From Bifidobacterium rousetti (GTDB taxonomy: Bacteria; Actinomycetota; Actinomycetes; Actinomycetales; Bifidobacteriaceae), in contig NZ_PEBH01000006.1 in NCBI RefSeq assembly GCF_008698235.1, positions 1 to 64,000 on the forward strand: 64,000 nucleotides of DNA. Reading direction: 5' to 3'. Positions 36,380-45,360 of the stretch are shown here, piece after piece (position 1 is the first letter of the stretch; each line of letters begins with the position of its first letter). A program made the translations under genes and the position numbers. The notes under the pieces were generated by a model. The model ran no database searches and was not told the origin of the DNA. It saw only the letters and a list, made by a program, of their open reading frames with translations.

Positions 36380-37732
36380 ATGTCACACCTGCCAGACACG
36401 ACCGCTTTTACGGACGTTCCCATTCCCGCCGATGCGGACGTCACGCGGGACGGCGACCGCACCATCATCAGCCCTGATCATCCGGCGTTGCGCGCCATGG
36501 GCCGCATCGACCTGACCGACCCGACCCGACCGGTGTGGGTGTACCCCTACACGCAGGTCTCCTTCCGCTTCACCGGAACCTCGCTCAGCATCACTGTCGT
36601 CAACCACTGGAACTACGGAGACACGAAACTCGGCGTCGTCATCGACGGAGTGCAAACCGCCGTACGCATCCCCTCTGGCTTCACCGGCGCGAACGACATG
36701 CCCAACAGCAGCACCAGCGAAGGCACTGACGCGGCGCCGGCTACCGCAGTCGAGGCCGACGACGCCGCGCAAGCGGACGTCGCGGCCGATACAGGCGGCG
36801 TCGCGCCGACGTATGGACCGGTTACAGTGACTCTGGCGGACCGGCTGCCGGACATCGAACACGAGGTGACGCTGTTCAAACGACAGGACGGACAGCACTA
36901 TCTCGAAGTACTCGGCTACGGGCTGGACGCGGGCGCAACCATCCTGCCGCCGGCGACACCCGAACCGACGCGACGCATCGAAGTGTTCGGCGACTCCGTG
37001 TCCTGCGGCGAGCGCAACGAGGCGTCCCTGTACGTCGGCAGGCTCGACCCGGCCGCGGACCTGAGCGGATACAGCAACGCGTGGTACTCGTACGCGGCCA
37101 TCACCGCGCGCAACCTCGGCGCGGAACTGCACGACACTTCGCAGGGCGGCATCTCACTGCTTGACGGCATCGGCTGGTTCGCGGGCCCCGACTACGTGGG
37201 CCAGGAAAGCGCGTGGGACTGCATCCAGTACAACCCCGTGCTCGGCGAATCGAAGCCGTGGGACTTCTCCCGGTACACGCCGCACGTCGTGGTCGTCGCG
37301 ATCGGGCAGAACGACGCGCACCCCGACGATTTCATGGCCTCCGATTACGACGGCGAGCGAGCGCGGCATTGGCGCACGCGCTACGTCGACTTCCTCAAGT
37401 CGCTGCACGCGCGTTACCCGAAGGCCGTCATCGTGTGCCTCACCACGGTGCTGCAGCATGATCCGGCGTGGGATCGCGCCATCGACGAGGCGGTGCGCGC
37501 GTTCAACGCTGCGCCGGACGCGCCGGCCAGCGCGGCGTACGGCAAGTTCGCGACCGGAGACGCGGCGGACGGTGTACACGACGCCGTCGCCCCCGCCGTC
37601 GCCCACCACTTCCTGTTCACTCGCAACGGTTCGGCCACGCCGGGCCACCCGCGCGTCGCCGAGCATAAGGAGATGGCACGCGAATTGACCACGTTCATCG
37701 AATCCCTCGGCGAGGACGTGTGGCAGTCCTGA
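36380..37732 (+). CDS. CE2-like acetyl esterase (SGNH fold)
   Basis: Predicted O-acetyl esterase for acylated oligosaccharides, 450 residues, no signal peptide. An N-terminal beta-sandwich (VWVYPYTQVSFRFTGTSLS) is followed by the SGNH core: nucleophile Ser in EVFGDSVSCG, SYAAITARNLGAELHDTSQGG, the block V GQND in VVVAIGQNDAHP, and His in GHPRVAEH. Beta-jelly-roll plus SGNH is the CE2 architecture known from acetylxylan and acetylmannan esterases. A 30-residue Ala/Asp-rich insertion interrupts the N-terminal domain. AACGAGGAG lies before the ATG. First gene of the esterase pair. Confidence 0.82.
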   Translation: MSHLPDTTAFTDVPIPADADVTRDGDRTIISPDHPALRAMGRIDLTDPTRPVWVYPYTQVSFRFTGTSLSITVVNHWNYGDTKLGVVIDGVQTAVRIPSGFTGANDMPNSSTSEGTDAAPATAVEADDAAQADVAADTGGVAPTYGPVTVTLADRLPDIEHEVTLFKRQDGQHYLEVLGYGLDAGATILPPATPEPTRRIEVFGDSVSCGERNEASLYVGRLDPAADLSGYSNAWYSYAAITARNLGAELHDTSQGGISLLDGIGWFAGPDYVGQESAWDCIQYNPVLGESKPWDFSRYTPHVVVVAIGQNDAHPDDFMASDYDGERARHWRTRYVDFLKSLHARYPKAVIVCLTTVLQHDPAWDRAIDEAVRAFNAAPDAPASAAYGKFATGDAADGVHDAVAPAVAHHFLFTRNGSATPGHPRVAEHKEMARELTTFIESLGEDVWQS

Positions 37733-37802
37733 ACGACGCCGACAACATACGACACCCGACCAATCAACCAACCAACACCCTACCCATCCTCCAAGGATTA
37801 TC

Positions 37803-39659
37803 ATGACCGAAACAACTGCTCTGGTCACCGGACCTGCGCCCGGCGCCAACCTTTCCGGATTGAACGATCACAGCGACGCGGCGGACGACGCGAAACCGCT
37901 GGGCACGGACGCGTTGCGCGCCGCGGCCATCTTCTCGCACGACATGGTGCTGCAACGACGACGGCCGATCCCCGTATTCGGCACCGGCAAGCCCGGCATC
38001 GACGTGCGTGTGCGGCTGATCGCGGAGGAATCGGGCGAGGCGGCGGCAACTGACGTTGCCGGGACGACGGTGACCGTTGCCGGGACGGCCGCCAACGCCG
38101 ATGCGCACGGCGACTGGCTGGCGCTGCTTCCCGCGATGGAGGCGGGCGGGCCATACCGGCTGGAAATCACCTCGTCGGGCGCGGACGTGACACTCGTCTA
38201 CCGTCGCGTGGTCGTGGGCGAAGTGTGGCTCGCCGGCGGACAAAGCAATATGGAGCTCGAACTGCACTCCAGCGCAGGCGCGGACGCGGCCATCGCCGTG
38301 AGCGCCGACCCGCTGCTGCGCTTCTACAACACACCGAAAACCGGTGCCGTCAGCGAGGAACTCGAGCGCCACGCCCGCTGGCAGGTCGCCGGGCCGGACA
38401 CCAGCGGGTCGATGTCCGCGATCGGCTACTACTTCGCGCGGAAGCTGCGCGCCGAACTCGGCCCAAACGTGCCTGTGGGCATTGTGGACTGCTATATCGG
38501 CGGTACATCGATCACGGCGTGGATGAGTCGGGCGAGTGTGGAGCGGTGTAAAGCAGGGCGCGACTATCTGGAACGCTTCGACGCGGCGATCGCAGGCAAA
38601 ACGGACGAGCAGTTCAGAGCCGAAACCGAAGCGTGGCAGACGAAATTCGACCAGTGGAACCACGACATCGACACGGCGCGCAAGGCGGACCCGGATGTGG
38701 CATGGGAGAAGCTGACCGCGCAGTACGGTGAATGCCCGTGGCCGCCGCCGGAAACGCCGACCTCGCAGTGGCGCCCGACCGGCGCGTACGGCACGATGGT
38801 CGAGCGGGTCGCGCCGTACGGCATCGCGGGTTTCCTGTGGTATCAGGGCGAATCGGATGAGGGTTGTCCTGAAAGCTACCGTCATCTGCTGGGCATGCTC
38901 ATCGACGAATGGCGTGGGCTGTGGACGATTCCCGGCGCGAGCTCGGATGCGGGGGGTGCGGACGGCAAACCGCTGCCGTTCCTTATCGTGCAATTGCCGC
39001 AGTGGATCGACAAGGCGACGGCCGCTGCCGGCAATGACCCGCTGCGTTGGCCACTGATCCGCGAGGCACAGCAAGACGCGGCGCGCACGATCTCAGGCGT
39101 GTCCATGATCACGTTGATCGACTGCGGTGAGTTCGACAATCTCCACCCCACCGACAAACGCACGCCGGGCGAGCGTCTGGCCGATTGCGCGCTGCACGAC
39201 GTATACGGCCGCGGCGACATCGCCGTCGACGGACCGGAAGTCACGTCCGCCACCGTGCGCGTCGCGCGTGACGGCAATGGTGAGGGCGCAGCGGTGACAT
39301 TGCACTACAGTCACGCCGCAGGACTGCATTTCGACGGCACCGTGCCAGGCACCTTCAGGCGCGACATCGGCGCCACCGCACCGGCGGCGCCGAATGCGGC
39401 CGAAGTCGGGGCGGATATGGGCGATACGCGTTCCCGATTCCACCGTGACACGACGGAATCCGGCTTCGAATTGGCGGGCGACGACGGCGACTTCCATCCG
39501 GCCGAGGCGACCATCGACACTGAGCACAGCACCGTCACCGTGCGAGCCGAGCAGGTGGTTCGGCCCACACAGGTGCGCTACGCGTGGCGCAGTTGGGGCC
39601 CCGCTCCACTGTTCAGCGGCGACGCCCTCCCCGCTCCCCCGTTCCGCCTCGCGCTGTGA
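37803..39659 (+). CDS. SASA-type (sialate O-acetylesterase-like) esterase
   Basis: 618 residues, no signal peptide. N-terminal FSHDMVLQRRRPIPVFGTG, nucleophile Ser in WLAGGQSNMELE, VGIVDCYIGGTSITAWM, GFLWYQGESDEG and the Asp-x-x-His dyad in DNLHPTDKRTPGERLA form the SASA (DUF303) SGNH family; relatives deacetylate sialic acid, xyloglucan or other glycans. Beside the CE2-like esterase and mannosidase, action on acetyl groups of mannooligosaccharides at other positions is likely. CAAGGA precedes the ATG, 70 bp after the CE2-like gene. Confidence 0.83.
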   Translation: MTETTALVTGPAPGANLSGLNDHSDAADDAKPLGTDALRAAAIFSHDMVLQRRRPIPVFGTGKPGIDVRVRLIAEESGEAAATDVAGTTVTVAGTAANADAHGDWLALLPAMEAGGPYRLEITSSGADVTLVYRRVVVGEVWLAGGQSNMELELHSSAGADAAIAVSADPLLRFYNTPKTGAVSEELERHARWQVAGPDTSGSMSAIGYYFARKLRAELGPNVPVGIVDCYIGGTSITAWMSRASVERCKAGRDYLERFDAAIAGKTDEQFRAETEAWQTKFDQWNHDIDTARKADPDVAWEKLTAQYGECPWPPPETPTSQWRPTGAYGTMVERVAPYGIAGFLWYQGESDEGCPESYRHLLGMLIDEWRGLWTIPGASSDAGGADGKPLPFLIVQLPQWIDKATAAAGNDPLRWPLIREAQQDAARTISGVSMITLIDCGEFDNLHPTDKRTPGERLADCALHDVYGRGDIAVDGPEVTSATVRVARDGNGEGAAVTLHYSHAAGLHFDGTVPGTFRRDIGATAPAAPNAAEVGADMGDTRSRFHRDTTESGFELAGDDGDFHPAEATIDTEHSTVTVRAEQVVRPTQVRYAWRSWGPAPLFSGDALPAPPFRLAL

Positions 39660-39700
39660 CCGACTACCGTCCTATTGTTCCATCCTCCTTTGGATATTCC

Positions 39701-39816
39701 GCGGGCTCAGCGCTGGAATTCCGGGAATCGCGCTGAGCCCCCAAATTCGCGGGACTCAGCATAGTTACGGCCGATTTCGCCCTTGAATCCCCCGGAATCG
39801 AGCACGCCACTCCCGC
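39701..39816. repeat. GGGACTCAGC/TTGAATCCCCC dispersed repeat
   Basis: Full-length copy (about 115 bp) of the element also seen at 21603-21702 and, in part, 22949-23017. It includes a hairpin GGGCTCAGCGC...GCGCTGAGCCC. The rest of the gap 39660-39971 holds nothing else I recognise. Confidence 0.65.
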
Positions 39817-39971
39817 ACATCCATACACCCATGCATTCGCATGGCGTATGGACGCCTATATATACGACAAGGCCGCCACACCGATGGGAATCGGAATGGC
39901 GGCCTGCGGTCATACGACTTCAGTCGCGTTCAGGCGACGCTCATGCGGCCAAGCTGAGGGCCGCGCCGGGC

Positions 39972-41024
39972 TCACTGAACCTGGGTACGAGCGATCTTGC
40001 CGTTGAAGGACTCGGCCTCGTCCTGATCCTTGGCCGGGCCGTTGTTCCAGGAGAACATGGCGCGCAGCTTCGGGCCGACGGTCTCGAGGTGCGGGTGGGA
40101 GAACTCCTCCTGCAGCTTCTTGAACTTCGGGGCGCCGGCGGCCTGATCGTCCATGAACTCCTTGGCGAAGGAGCCGTCCTGAATGCGCTTGAGCTGGTAC
40201 TGCATGCGCTTCTTGGTCTCCTCGGTGATGACCGTGGAGGTGTAGTCGCCGTACTGGGCGGTGTCGGAGCAGGACCAACGGGCCTTGTTCAGACCACCCT
40301 CGTTGGCGAGGTCGACCAGCATCTTCAGCTCGTGGAAGACCTCGAAGTAGGCGATCTCCGGCTGGTAGCCAGCCTCGGTCAGCACGTCGAAGCCCATGTC
40401 GCACAGGTGGTTGATACCGCCCATGAGGACGTCCTGCTCGCCGAAGAGATCGGTCTCGGTCTCCTCGGTGAAGGTCGTCTTGATGGCGCCGGCGCGCAGG
40501 GCGCCGAGGGCCTTGGCGTAGGCGAGGCACAGCGGCCAGGTCTTGCCATCCGGGTCCTGCTCGACGGCCACGACGACCGGGACGCCACGGCCGGCGGCGT
40601 ACTCACGACGCACGATGTGGCCCGGGCCCTTCGGGGCGACCATGAAGACCGGGTGATCCTCGGACGGCTTGATGTAGCCGTAGTGGATGTTGAAGCCGTG
40701 GGCGAAGGCCAGAGCGGCGCCCGGCTTCAGGTTCGGCTCAACGTCCTTCTTGTAGACGGCGGCCTGGTACTGATCCGGCAGAAGGATCATGACGACGTCA
40801 GCCTCGGCGACGGCTTCCGGAACGGACTTGACCTCGAGGCCCTGCTCCTTGGCGAACTCGACGGACTTGGAGGTCGGACGCAGGCCGACGACCACGTCGA
40901 CACCGGAGTCGCGCAGGTTCAGCGCGTGGGCGTGGCCCTGAGAGCCGTAGCCCAGAATGGCGACCTTCTTGCCATCGAACACGGACAGATCGGCGTCCTT
41001 CTCGTACCAGATAGTTGCTGCCAT
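39972..41024 (-). CDS. ilvC: ketol-acid reductoisomerase, copy 2
   Basis: Same enzyme and length (350 residues) as copy 1: [54 protein letters not shown] and [10 protein letters not shown]. Differences cluster in the substrate-side and tail regions (for example [16 protein letters not shown] against [16 protein letters not shown]). ATG 41024 is preferred over a GTG nine bases upstream because AAAGGAG then lies 8 nt away. It lies downstream, on the same strand, of the MHS transporter controlled by the branched-chain leader, but separate promoter-like blocks and terminator-like repeats stand between them. Confidence 0.97.
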   Translation of the reverse strand: MAATIWYEKDADLSVFDGKKVAILGYGSQGHAHALNLRDSGVDVVVGLRPTSKSVEFAKEQGLEVKSVPEAVAEADVVMILLPDQYQAAVYKKDVEPNLKPGAALAFAHGFNIHYGYIKPSEDHPVFMVAPKGPGHIVRREYAAGRGVPVVVAVEQDPDGKTWPLCLAYAKALGALRAGAIKTTFTEETETDLFGEQDVLMGGINHLCDMGFDVLTEAGYQPEIAYFEVFHELKMLVDLANEGGLNKARWSCSDTAQYGDYTSTVITEETKKRMQYQLKRIQDGSFAKEFMDDQAAGAPKFKKLQEEFSHPHLETVGPKLRAMFSWNNGPAKDQDEAESFNGKIARTQVQ

Positions 41025-41111
41025 GATTGGCACTCCTTTATGTTGTTCGGTATGCCGAACGAAAACTGCACGCCCGGCAATCGGTGAGATTGCTGACGGC
41101 CTTCGGCGAGA

Positions 41112-41165
41112 AAGGATTGTGTCCCTTGACGTTGAAAGTCATCGATCACTGGGTCCTATTTCTAG
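41112..41165 (-). promoter_or_regulatory. ilvC2 promoter-proximal motifs shared with ilvC1
   Basis: GGGACACAATCC and, further upstream, TAGGACCCAGT on the minus strand match GAGGACACAATCC and TAGGATGGACCCCAGT upstream of ilvC1. A CCACTGG...CCAGTG dyad flanks the second block. Confidence 0.45.
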
Positions 41166-41290
41166 TCGACCAGTGGTTGACGCGGTTCCCCGCGTCCAAA
41201 TATTGAGTTGCGATTTTCAATTATGAAATCTTGCCGGACTACAGCTGGAACTTTGGGCTCCACCTGCAGTCGATGGTTCTCTTCGGCTCC

Positions 41291-41380
41291 TATCAGGGAG
41301 CTGGCCCGCGAAGCGGGTCTGAGGGGTAGTCTCTCCCCCACCCGCTTCGTGGGAGCCCCCTCGTCAGAGGGGGCCTAGTG
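41291..41380. repeat. GGGTAGTC/GCGAAGCGGG repeat cluster with terminator-like hairpin
   Basis: Contains GCTGGCCCGCGAAGCGGG, TCTGAGGGGTAGTC, CCCGCTTCGTGGG and CCCCCTCgtcaGAGGGGG. Related to the repeats flanking the backbone pilin and that at about 61430-61475. It lies downstream of the MHS transporter and may end its transcript. Confidence 0.6.
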
Positions 41381-41388
41381 AGGAGAGG

Positions 41389-41527
41389 TCACTTGGTGAA
41401 GTCGATGTCCGGGCGGCGCCGTGAAGCGAACAGTCCGGCGGACTGTTCGTAGGCGACGCCTGAGCGAGGCGACAGCCAAGCGAAGGCAGGAACCTGCCGT
41501 CGATTTCACTTGGTGAAATCGACGTCC
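41389..41527. repeat. 22-bp direct repeat of the MHS transporter 3' end
   Basis: TCACTTGGTGAARTCGAYGTCC occurs at 41389-41410 and 41506-41527 (20 of 22 identical), 117 bp apart. The second copy encodes DVDFTK-stop of the transporter, and the first is an untranslated duplicate. The spacer holds a GAACAGTCC-GGC-GGACTGTTC hairpin. Confidence 0.55.
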
Positions 41528-42858
41528 TTGGTTTCCCTGCAGGTCAGCACCGCGACGAGGCAGCACACGGCCATCACGCCGAGGTAGATGCCCACGGAGT
41601 GGACGCCCCAGTGGGAGGACAGCCAGGTGGCGATGGTCGGCACGAAGGCCGCGCCGACGATGGCGGCGAGGTTGTAGCCGATGCCGGAGCCGGAGTAGCG
41701 CACGTTGGCGTCGAACAGCTCGGGCAGGAACGCGCCGATCGGGCCGAACGCGGTGCCCATCAGGGCGAAGCCGACGCACAGGAACACCATGTTGGCGACG
41801 AAGTTGCGCTGACCGACGATCTGGCCGTTGAGCAGGAACGGGAACAGGGCCGCGAACACGACGAGGGCGCAGGAGGAGAAGGTGATCACGCGCTTGCGGC
41901 CGAGCTTATCGGCGTTGACGCAGGAGATCACGATGAACAGGGCGAACACGCAGATGGCGATCATCAGCATGAGCAGGTACTCCTGGTTGGTGAAGCCGAG
42001 GCCACCGCCGCCCTCGCCCTGCTCCTTGGTGCCCCACGCGAGGGACCAGGTGGCGAGCGTGTAGAACAGCGTGTAGGTGACGGCCACGAGGAAGGTGGCC
42101 TGCAGGACCTGCTTCCAGCTCTTCTTGAAGACCTCGGTGAGCGGGGACTTGACGACCTTCTTCTGCTCCTGGGCCATGCGGAAGATCGGGGTCTCCTCCA
42201 TGTGGACGCGGACGACGAGGCCGACGATCACGAGGACCGCGGAGAGCAGGAACGGCACGCGCCAGCCCCAGGCGAGCATCGCGTCGGAGTCGTTGAAGGA
42301 TTCGAGGATGAAGTAGGTGCCGTTGGACAGGAAGAATCCGATCGGGGCGCCGAGCTCCGGGAAGGAGCCGTACAGGGCGCGCTTGTCCTCAGGCGCGTTC
42401 TCGGTGGCGACCAGCGCGGCGCCGGACCATTCGCCGCCAAGGCCGATGCCCTGGATGAAGCGCAGCAGGCACAGCACGGCGACCGCCGCGACGCCCCACT
42501 GGTCGTAGGTGGGCAGGCAGCCGATGAGGAAGGTGCCGATACCCATCGTCATCAGGGAGACGACCAGCGTGGTCTTGCGGCCCATGCGGTCGCCGAAGTG
42601 GCCGAACACGAGCGAGCCGAGCGGGCGGGCGACGAACGCGATGGCGAAGGTCAGCAGGCTCATCAGCAGGGCGACGGTCGGGTTGTCCTTCGCCGAGAAG
42701 AAGATGTGCGGGAAGTAGTTGGCCGCGGCGGTGCCGTAGGCGTAGAAGTCGTAGAACTCGATGGCCGTGCCGACCATGGAGGCGGCGATCACGGTCTTGA
42801 CCGAATCGCGGGCCAGGCTCTTCGCCTTGCCTGCTGCGGTCGTTTCGACTGAAGTCAT
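41506..42858 (-). CDS. MHS-family MFS transporter under branched-chain attenuator
   Basis: About 450 residues with 12 membrane helices. Metabolite:H+ symporter marks: VGTAIEFYDFYAYGTAA, FGHFGDRMGRK in the first cytoplasmic loop, RFIQGIGLGGEWSGA and NADKLGRKRV in the second half. Relatives carry proline/betaine, shikimate, ketoglutarate and other organic acids. The upstream leader peptide and terminator imply that expression rises when branched-chain aminoacyl-tRNA is scarce, so a branched-chain amino or keto acid, or a biosynthetic precursor, is the likely cargo. GGAAGGG lies 12 nt before ATG 42858. ilvC2 follows. Confidence 0.88.
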   Translation of the reverse strand: MTSVETTAAGKAKSLARDSVKTVIAASMVGTAIEFYDFYAYGTAAANYFPHIFFSAKDNPTVALLMSLLTFAIAFVARPLGSLVFGHFGDRMGRKTTLVVSLMTMGIGTFLIGCLPTYDQWGVAAVAVLCLLRFIQGIGLGGEWSGAALVATENAPEDKRALYGSFPELGAPIGFFLSNGTYFILESFNDSDAMLAWGWRVPFLLSAVLVIVGLVVRVHMEETPIFRMAQEQKKVVKSPLTEVFKKSWKQVLQATFLVAVTYTLFYTLATWSLAWGTKEQGEGGGGLGFTNQEYLLMLMIAICVFALFIVISCVNADKLGRKRVITFSSCALVVFAALFPFLLNGQIVGQRNFVANMVFLCVGFALMGTAFGPIGAFLPELFDANVRYSGSGIGYNLAAIVGAAFVPTIATWLSSHWGVHSVGIYLGVMAVCCLVAVLTCRETKDVDFTK

Positions 42859-42992
42859 GAGAGGAATCCCTTCCAATCTCGTTTGGTTCTTGTCTGTTCT
42901 CTCCGGGAATGCTTGCCACCGCTACGCCCCGATCCGGGAAGACCCTGTGCCTTGTGGGCTGTGGGCCGCTGGACCTTGGAGGGCGGGCAATG

Positions 42993-43022
42993 AAAAAGCC
43001 CTGCTGTCGTGCGCAGGGCTTC
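42993..43022 (-). terminator. attenuator terminator hairpin
   Basis: On the minus strand AAGCCCTGC (43013-43021), a loop, GCAGGGCTT (42996-43004) and then TTTTTC. It lies 63 nt after the leader stop codon and before the MHS gene, and is not downstream of any full gene. Confidence 0.8.
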
Positions 43023-43041
43023 AAACGTGATCGATGCTCGT

Positions 43042-43096
43042 CGCCCTGCCTTCGCCGGCGGGGCTCAAGCTAATCAAGCCGAAATCAGTCCGCCAG
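43042..43096 (-). promoter_or_regulatory. alternative attenuator stems
   Basis: Minus-strand segments: GGCGG at 43090-43094 (end of leader CDS), GCCCCGCC at 43057-43064 and GGCAGGGC at 43043-43050. The first can pair with the second, the second with the third (7 of 8), and the third with the 5' arm of the terminator (7 bp). This gives mutually exclusive structures as in classic ilv attenuators. Confidence 0.6.
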
Positions 43097-43192
43097 CGAA
43101 GACGGAATAATAATTCGTGCGGACAGCAGAGCGACGTTAACGACGGTCAGAACCGATTCGCTAACGGTGTTGAGGGCAGTGTATCCAGTCAT
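43085..43192 (-). CDS. branched-chain leader peptide (ilv-type attenuator)
   Basis: 35-residue peptide beginning MTGYTALNTV, with SVLTVVNVALL and then RIIIP; 13 of 35 residues are Val, Leu or Ile, including three consecutive ATT codons at 43106-43114. AAAGGAGG lies 8 nt before the ATG. It ends two short stems ahead of an intrinsic terminator, so ribosome position can set the fold. Too short for normal ORF calling. Confidence 0.8.
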   Translation of the reverse strand: MTGYTALNTVSESVLTVVNVALLSARIIIPSSLAD

Positions 43193-43302
43193 CGCGGCGG
43201 CCTCCTTTCGGTCTCGAAGTATGTCATCAAGCGGCTTGTCTTGGCTTTCCGCTCGATCTGGACACAGAACATAGGCGCGCGTAATGCGACAAACCAGCGG
43301 GG

Positions 43303-43317
43303 GTTCACTATGTGAAC
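43303..43317. promoter_or_regulatory. dyad GTTCACTATGTGAAC upstream of leader peptide
   Basis: Perfect 6-bp arms with a 3-bp spacer about 110 bp upstream of the leader ATG. A candidate operator; no -10/-35 pair could be fixed. The rest of 43193-43490 shows nothing else. Confidence 0.4.
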
Positions 43318-43490
43318 GCCGTCACTGTTCGTAATACGGCGGACACGGGACGCGCCCCTGAACACGGCATCTGAACACGGTGGCAATACCAGCGGAAAAC
43401 GGCAGGAAAAACGACGAACGGGCCCCTCCGGTGTCGGTGGACACCGGAGGGGCCCGCATGCGGTTCAGACCGGATCGCAGGCCGGACGCG

Positions 43491-44858
43491 CTACTTCACG
43501 TGCTTGATGCGCATGATGAGCCAGGCGGCGATGAGCACGATGACGATCGCGACGATAAACACCACCGAGTACGCCTCGGTCGGGGTCTGGGTGACGCCCA
43601 TCACGGCCTTGACGATGACGACGATCAGCGAGGTCATCGCGGTGCCGATGACGGTGGACAGCGTGTTCGCGAGGTTGAGGATGCCGAGGTCCTTGCCGGC
43701 CTCGTCCGGGTTCGGCAGGACGGAGACGTTCAGGGCCTGGTCGATCGCGTTGTAGGTGCCGTAGCCGAGACCCGCGATGGCGGCGAACAGGTACATGCCC
43801 ATCTCGGAGCGGAACAGCAGCGGCATCAGGGCGCCGAGGGCGAACAGGCAGCTGGCGAGCGCAACCGGCAGCTTCCTCATGCCGAGCTTGTCGGTCAGCG
43901 GGCCGGCCGCGACGGCGGCGATCAGGGAGACGACGAGCGTGATGATGGACATCGTGGCGATGACGGACGCGGCCTTGATCTTGGCGTTCGGGTCGCCGGC
44001 GAAGACGTAGTCCTGGGCGATGAACAGCTGGTAGGTGTTGATCATCCAGTAGCCGCCCATCATCATCGTGCGGCCGGCGAGCGCGTAGTAGAAGTCGGGG
44101 GCGTTCTTCGGCGGGCGGAAGCGCAGCAGGACGGACTTCGCGGTGATCTCCTCGCGCGGCTCGTCCACGTTGGACTTCTCGCGGGGCCAGATGATGACGA
44201 CGACGATGCCGCACAGGCCGAAGATGACCAGACCCAGCATCCAGCCGGCGAAGATGCCGGAGGCGCCGTTCTTGAGCAGCTGGGCGCCGACGAAGGCGCC
44301 GATGGTCTGACCGGCGGCGATGCCGGCGCCGTAGAAGCCGGAGACGGTGCCACGGAACTTGTCGGGCACGCGGTCGGACATCGTGGCGACGTACGGGGCG
44401 AGCATGATGTTGTATCCAAGCTGGGCGCAGCACCACAGCAGCAGGATCAGGGCGTGGGTGTTGACGAACGCGATGGCGCCGATGGACAGGCCGGTGATGA
44501 CGCCGCCGACGATGATCCACGGACTGCGCTTGCCGAAGCGGGATCGCGTGAGGTCGGAGAAGGTGCCGAAGATAATGTTGGCAAGCAACGCGACGATCGA
44601 GCCGACGCCGTTGATGAGGCCGAGCATCGGCTCCTTGGTGGCCGGGTCGATGCCTTCGAGCACGGCCGGCAGGATGATGGAGCTCAGCGCCACCCACGGG
44701 ATGGCGCAGGCGACGGCGGAGACGGTGAAGCCGACGCCGAGGCGGATCACCTCGGCCTTGGTCGGGCGGTGGCCGTCGGCGGAGACGGACGGATCGTGGA
44801 TCGGGGCGTTCGAGGCCAGAGCGGAGGCGTCGGGCGCGGTGGTGGTTGCATCAGCCAT
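43491..44858 (-). CDS. MFS sugar transporter 1
   Basis: 455 residues, about 12 membrane helices, with GTFSDLTRSRFGKRSPW in the first cytoplasmic loop (the D-x-T-R-S-R-x-G-x-R-x-P pattern of sucrose/glycoside-type porters), MSDRVPDKFRGTVSG and GPLTDKLGMRKLP. The cytosolic N-terminus contains VSADGHRPTKAEVIRLGVGF, which recurs in the paralogue at 46819. Two operators lie upstream (45040, 45068). Probable oligosaccharide importer; substrate unknown. Confidence 0.87.
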   Translation of the reverse strand: MADATTTAPDASALASNAPIHDPSVSADGHRPTKAEVIRLGVGFTVSAVACAIPWVALSSIILPAVLEGIDPATKEPMLGLINGVGSIVALLANIIFGTFSDLTRSRFGKRSPWIIVGGVITGLSIGAIAFVNTHALILLLWCCAQLGYNIMLAPYVATMSDRVPDKFRGTVSGFYGAGIAAGQTIGAFVGAQLLKNGASGIFAGWMLGLVIFGLCGIVVVIIWPREKSNVDEPREEITAKSVLLRFRPPKNAPDFYYALAGRTMMMGGYWMINTYQLFIAQDYVFAGDPNAKIKAASVIATMSIITLVVSLIAAVAAGPLTDKLGMRKLPVALASCLFALGALMPLLFRSEMGMYLFAAIAGLGYGTYNAIDQALNVSVLPNPDEAGKDLGILNLANTLSTVIGTAMTSLIVVIVKAVMGVTQTPTEAYSVVFIVAIVIVLIAAWLIMRIKHVK

Positions 44859-45031
44859 GTTGTAATCCCCTTTTGATCATGATGGCGTGATTTTGTGGTT
44901 GTGATGGAGGTCGGATCGGCGTTTGGCTGCGGCCGCCGCAGTGGTCTCGTGACGTCGCCGTCGCTGCAGGCCATTGCAGCCGGACCCGGAACCAACCGCT
45001 GTTCCGTTGTCGAGTTGTTGGTTTGTTTGTG

Positions 45032-45059
45032 ATTACAGTGCATCGAACCGGTTCGATGC
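45032..45059 (-). promoter_or_regulatory. promoter and LacI operator 1 of MFS transporter 1
   Basis: GCATCGAACCGGTTCGATGC, a perfect 20-bp palindrome at 45040-45059, directly upstream of a TGTAAT -10 box (45032-45037 on minus). Confidence 0.75.
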
Positions 45060-45067
45060 CGTCAAGC

Positions 45068-45083
45068 TCAAACCGGTTCGACA
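45068..45083. promoter_or_regulatory. LacI operator 2 of MFS transporter 1
   Basis: TCAAACCGGTTCGACA, about 26 bp centre to centre from operator 1 and identical to 1478-1493. Confidence 0.7.
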
Positions 45084-45150
45084 CGCCGAGACGTAGGCTC
45101 GTGGATCGCTGAGTCACCAGAAGATCCCACTACACGCACCCACGTACGCC

Positions 45151-45348
45151 TATCTGCGTTACGAGGGGTACTTTTCGGGGTTCGCGGACGTCTACCTGCG
45201 TTATGAGGGGTACCCCTCCGAAGTACAACGCATCCAAAACGGCTTGTCACCGTGGCCGTTATGCCGTTTTAGCGGAGTTGTACTTGTGGGAGGTACCCCT
45301 CGTAACGCAGATAGATGTCTGCAGAAGGGCAAAAGTACCCCGCGTAAC
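45151..45348. repeat. long nested inverted repeat after lacI-2
   Basis: Outer stem 45158-45175 / 45331-45348 (17 of 18), 21-bp perfect stem 45151-45171 / 45293-45313, an extra unit at 45192-45214, a GTACAAC/GTTGTAC pair and an AAAACGGC/GCCGTTTT inner stem at 45236 and 45263. Repeated unit: CTGCGTTACGAGGGGTAC. It ends 12 bp from the LacI stop, so it may act as a terminator or be a mobile palindrome. Confidence 0.65.
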
Positions 45349-45360
45349 CGAGTTAGCCTT

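Noticed and set aside
41024..41154. Leader peptide in front of ilvC2 (ORF from about 41142)
   Set aside because: A 34-codon ORF exists but is not enriched in Val, Leu or Ile, and no terminator follows it before ilvC2.
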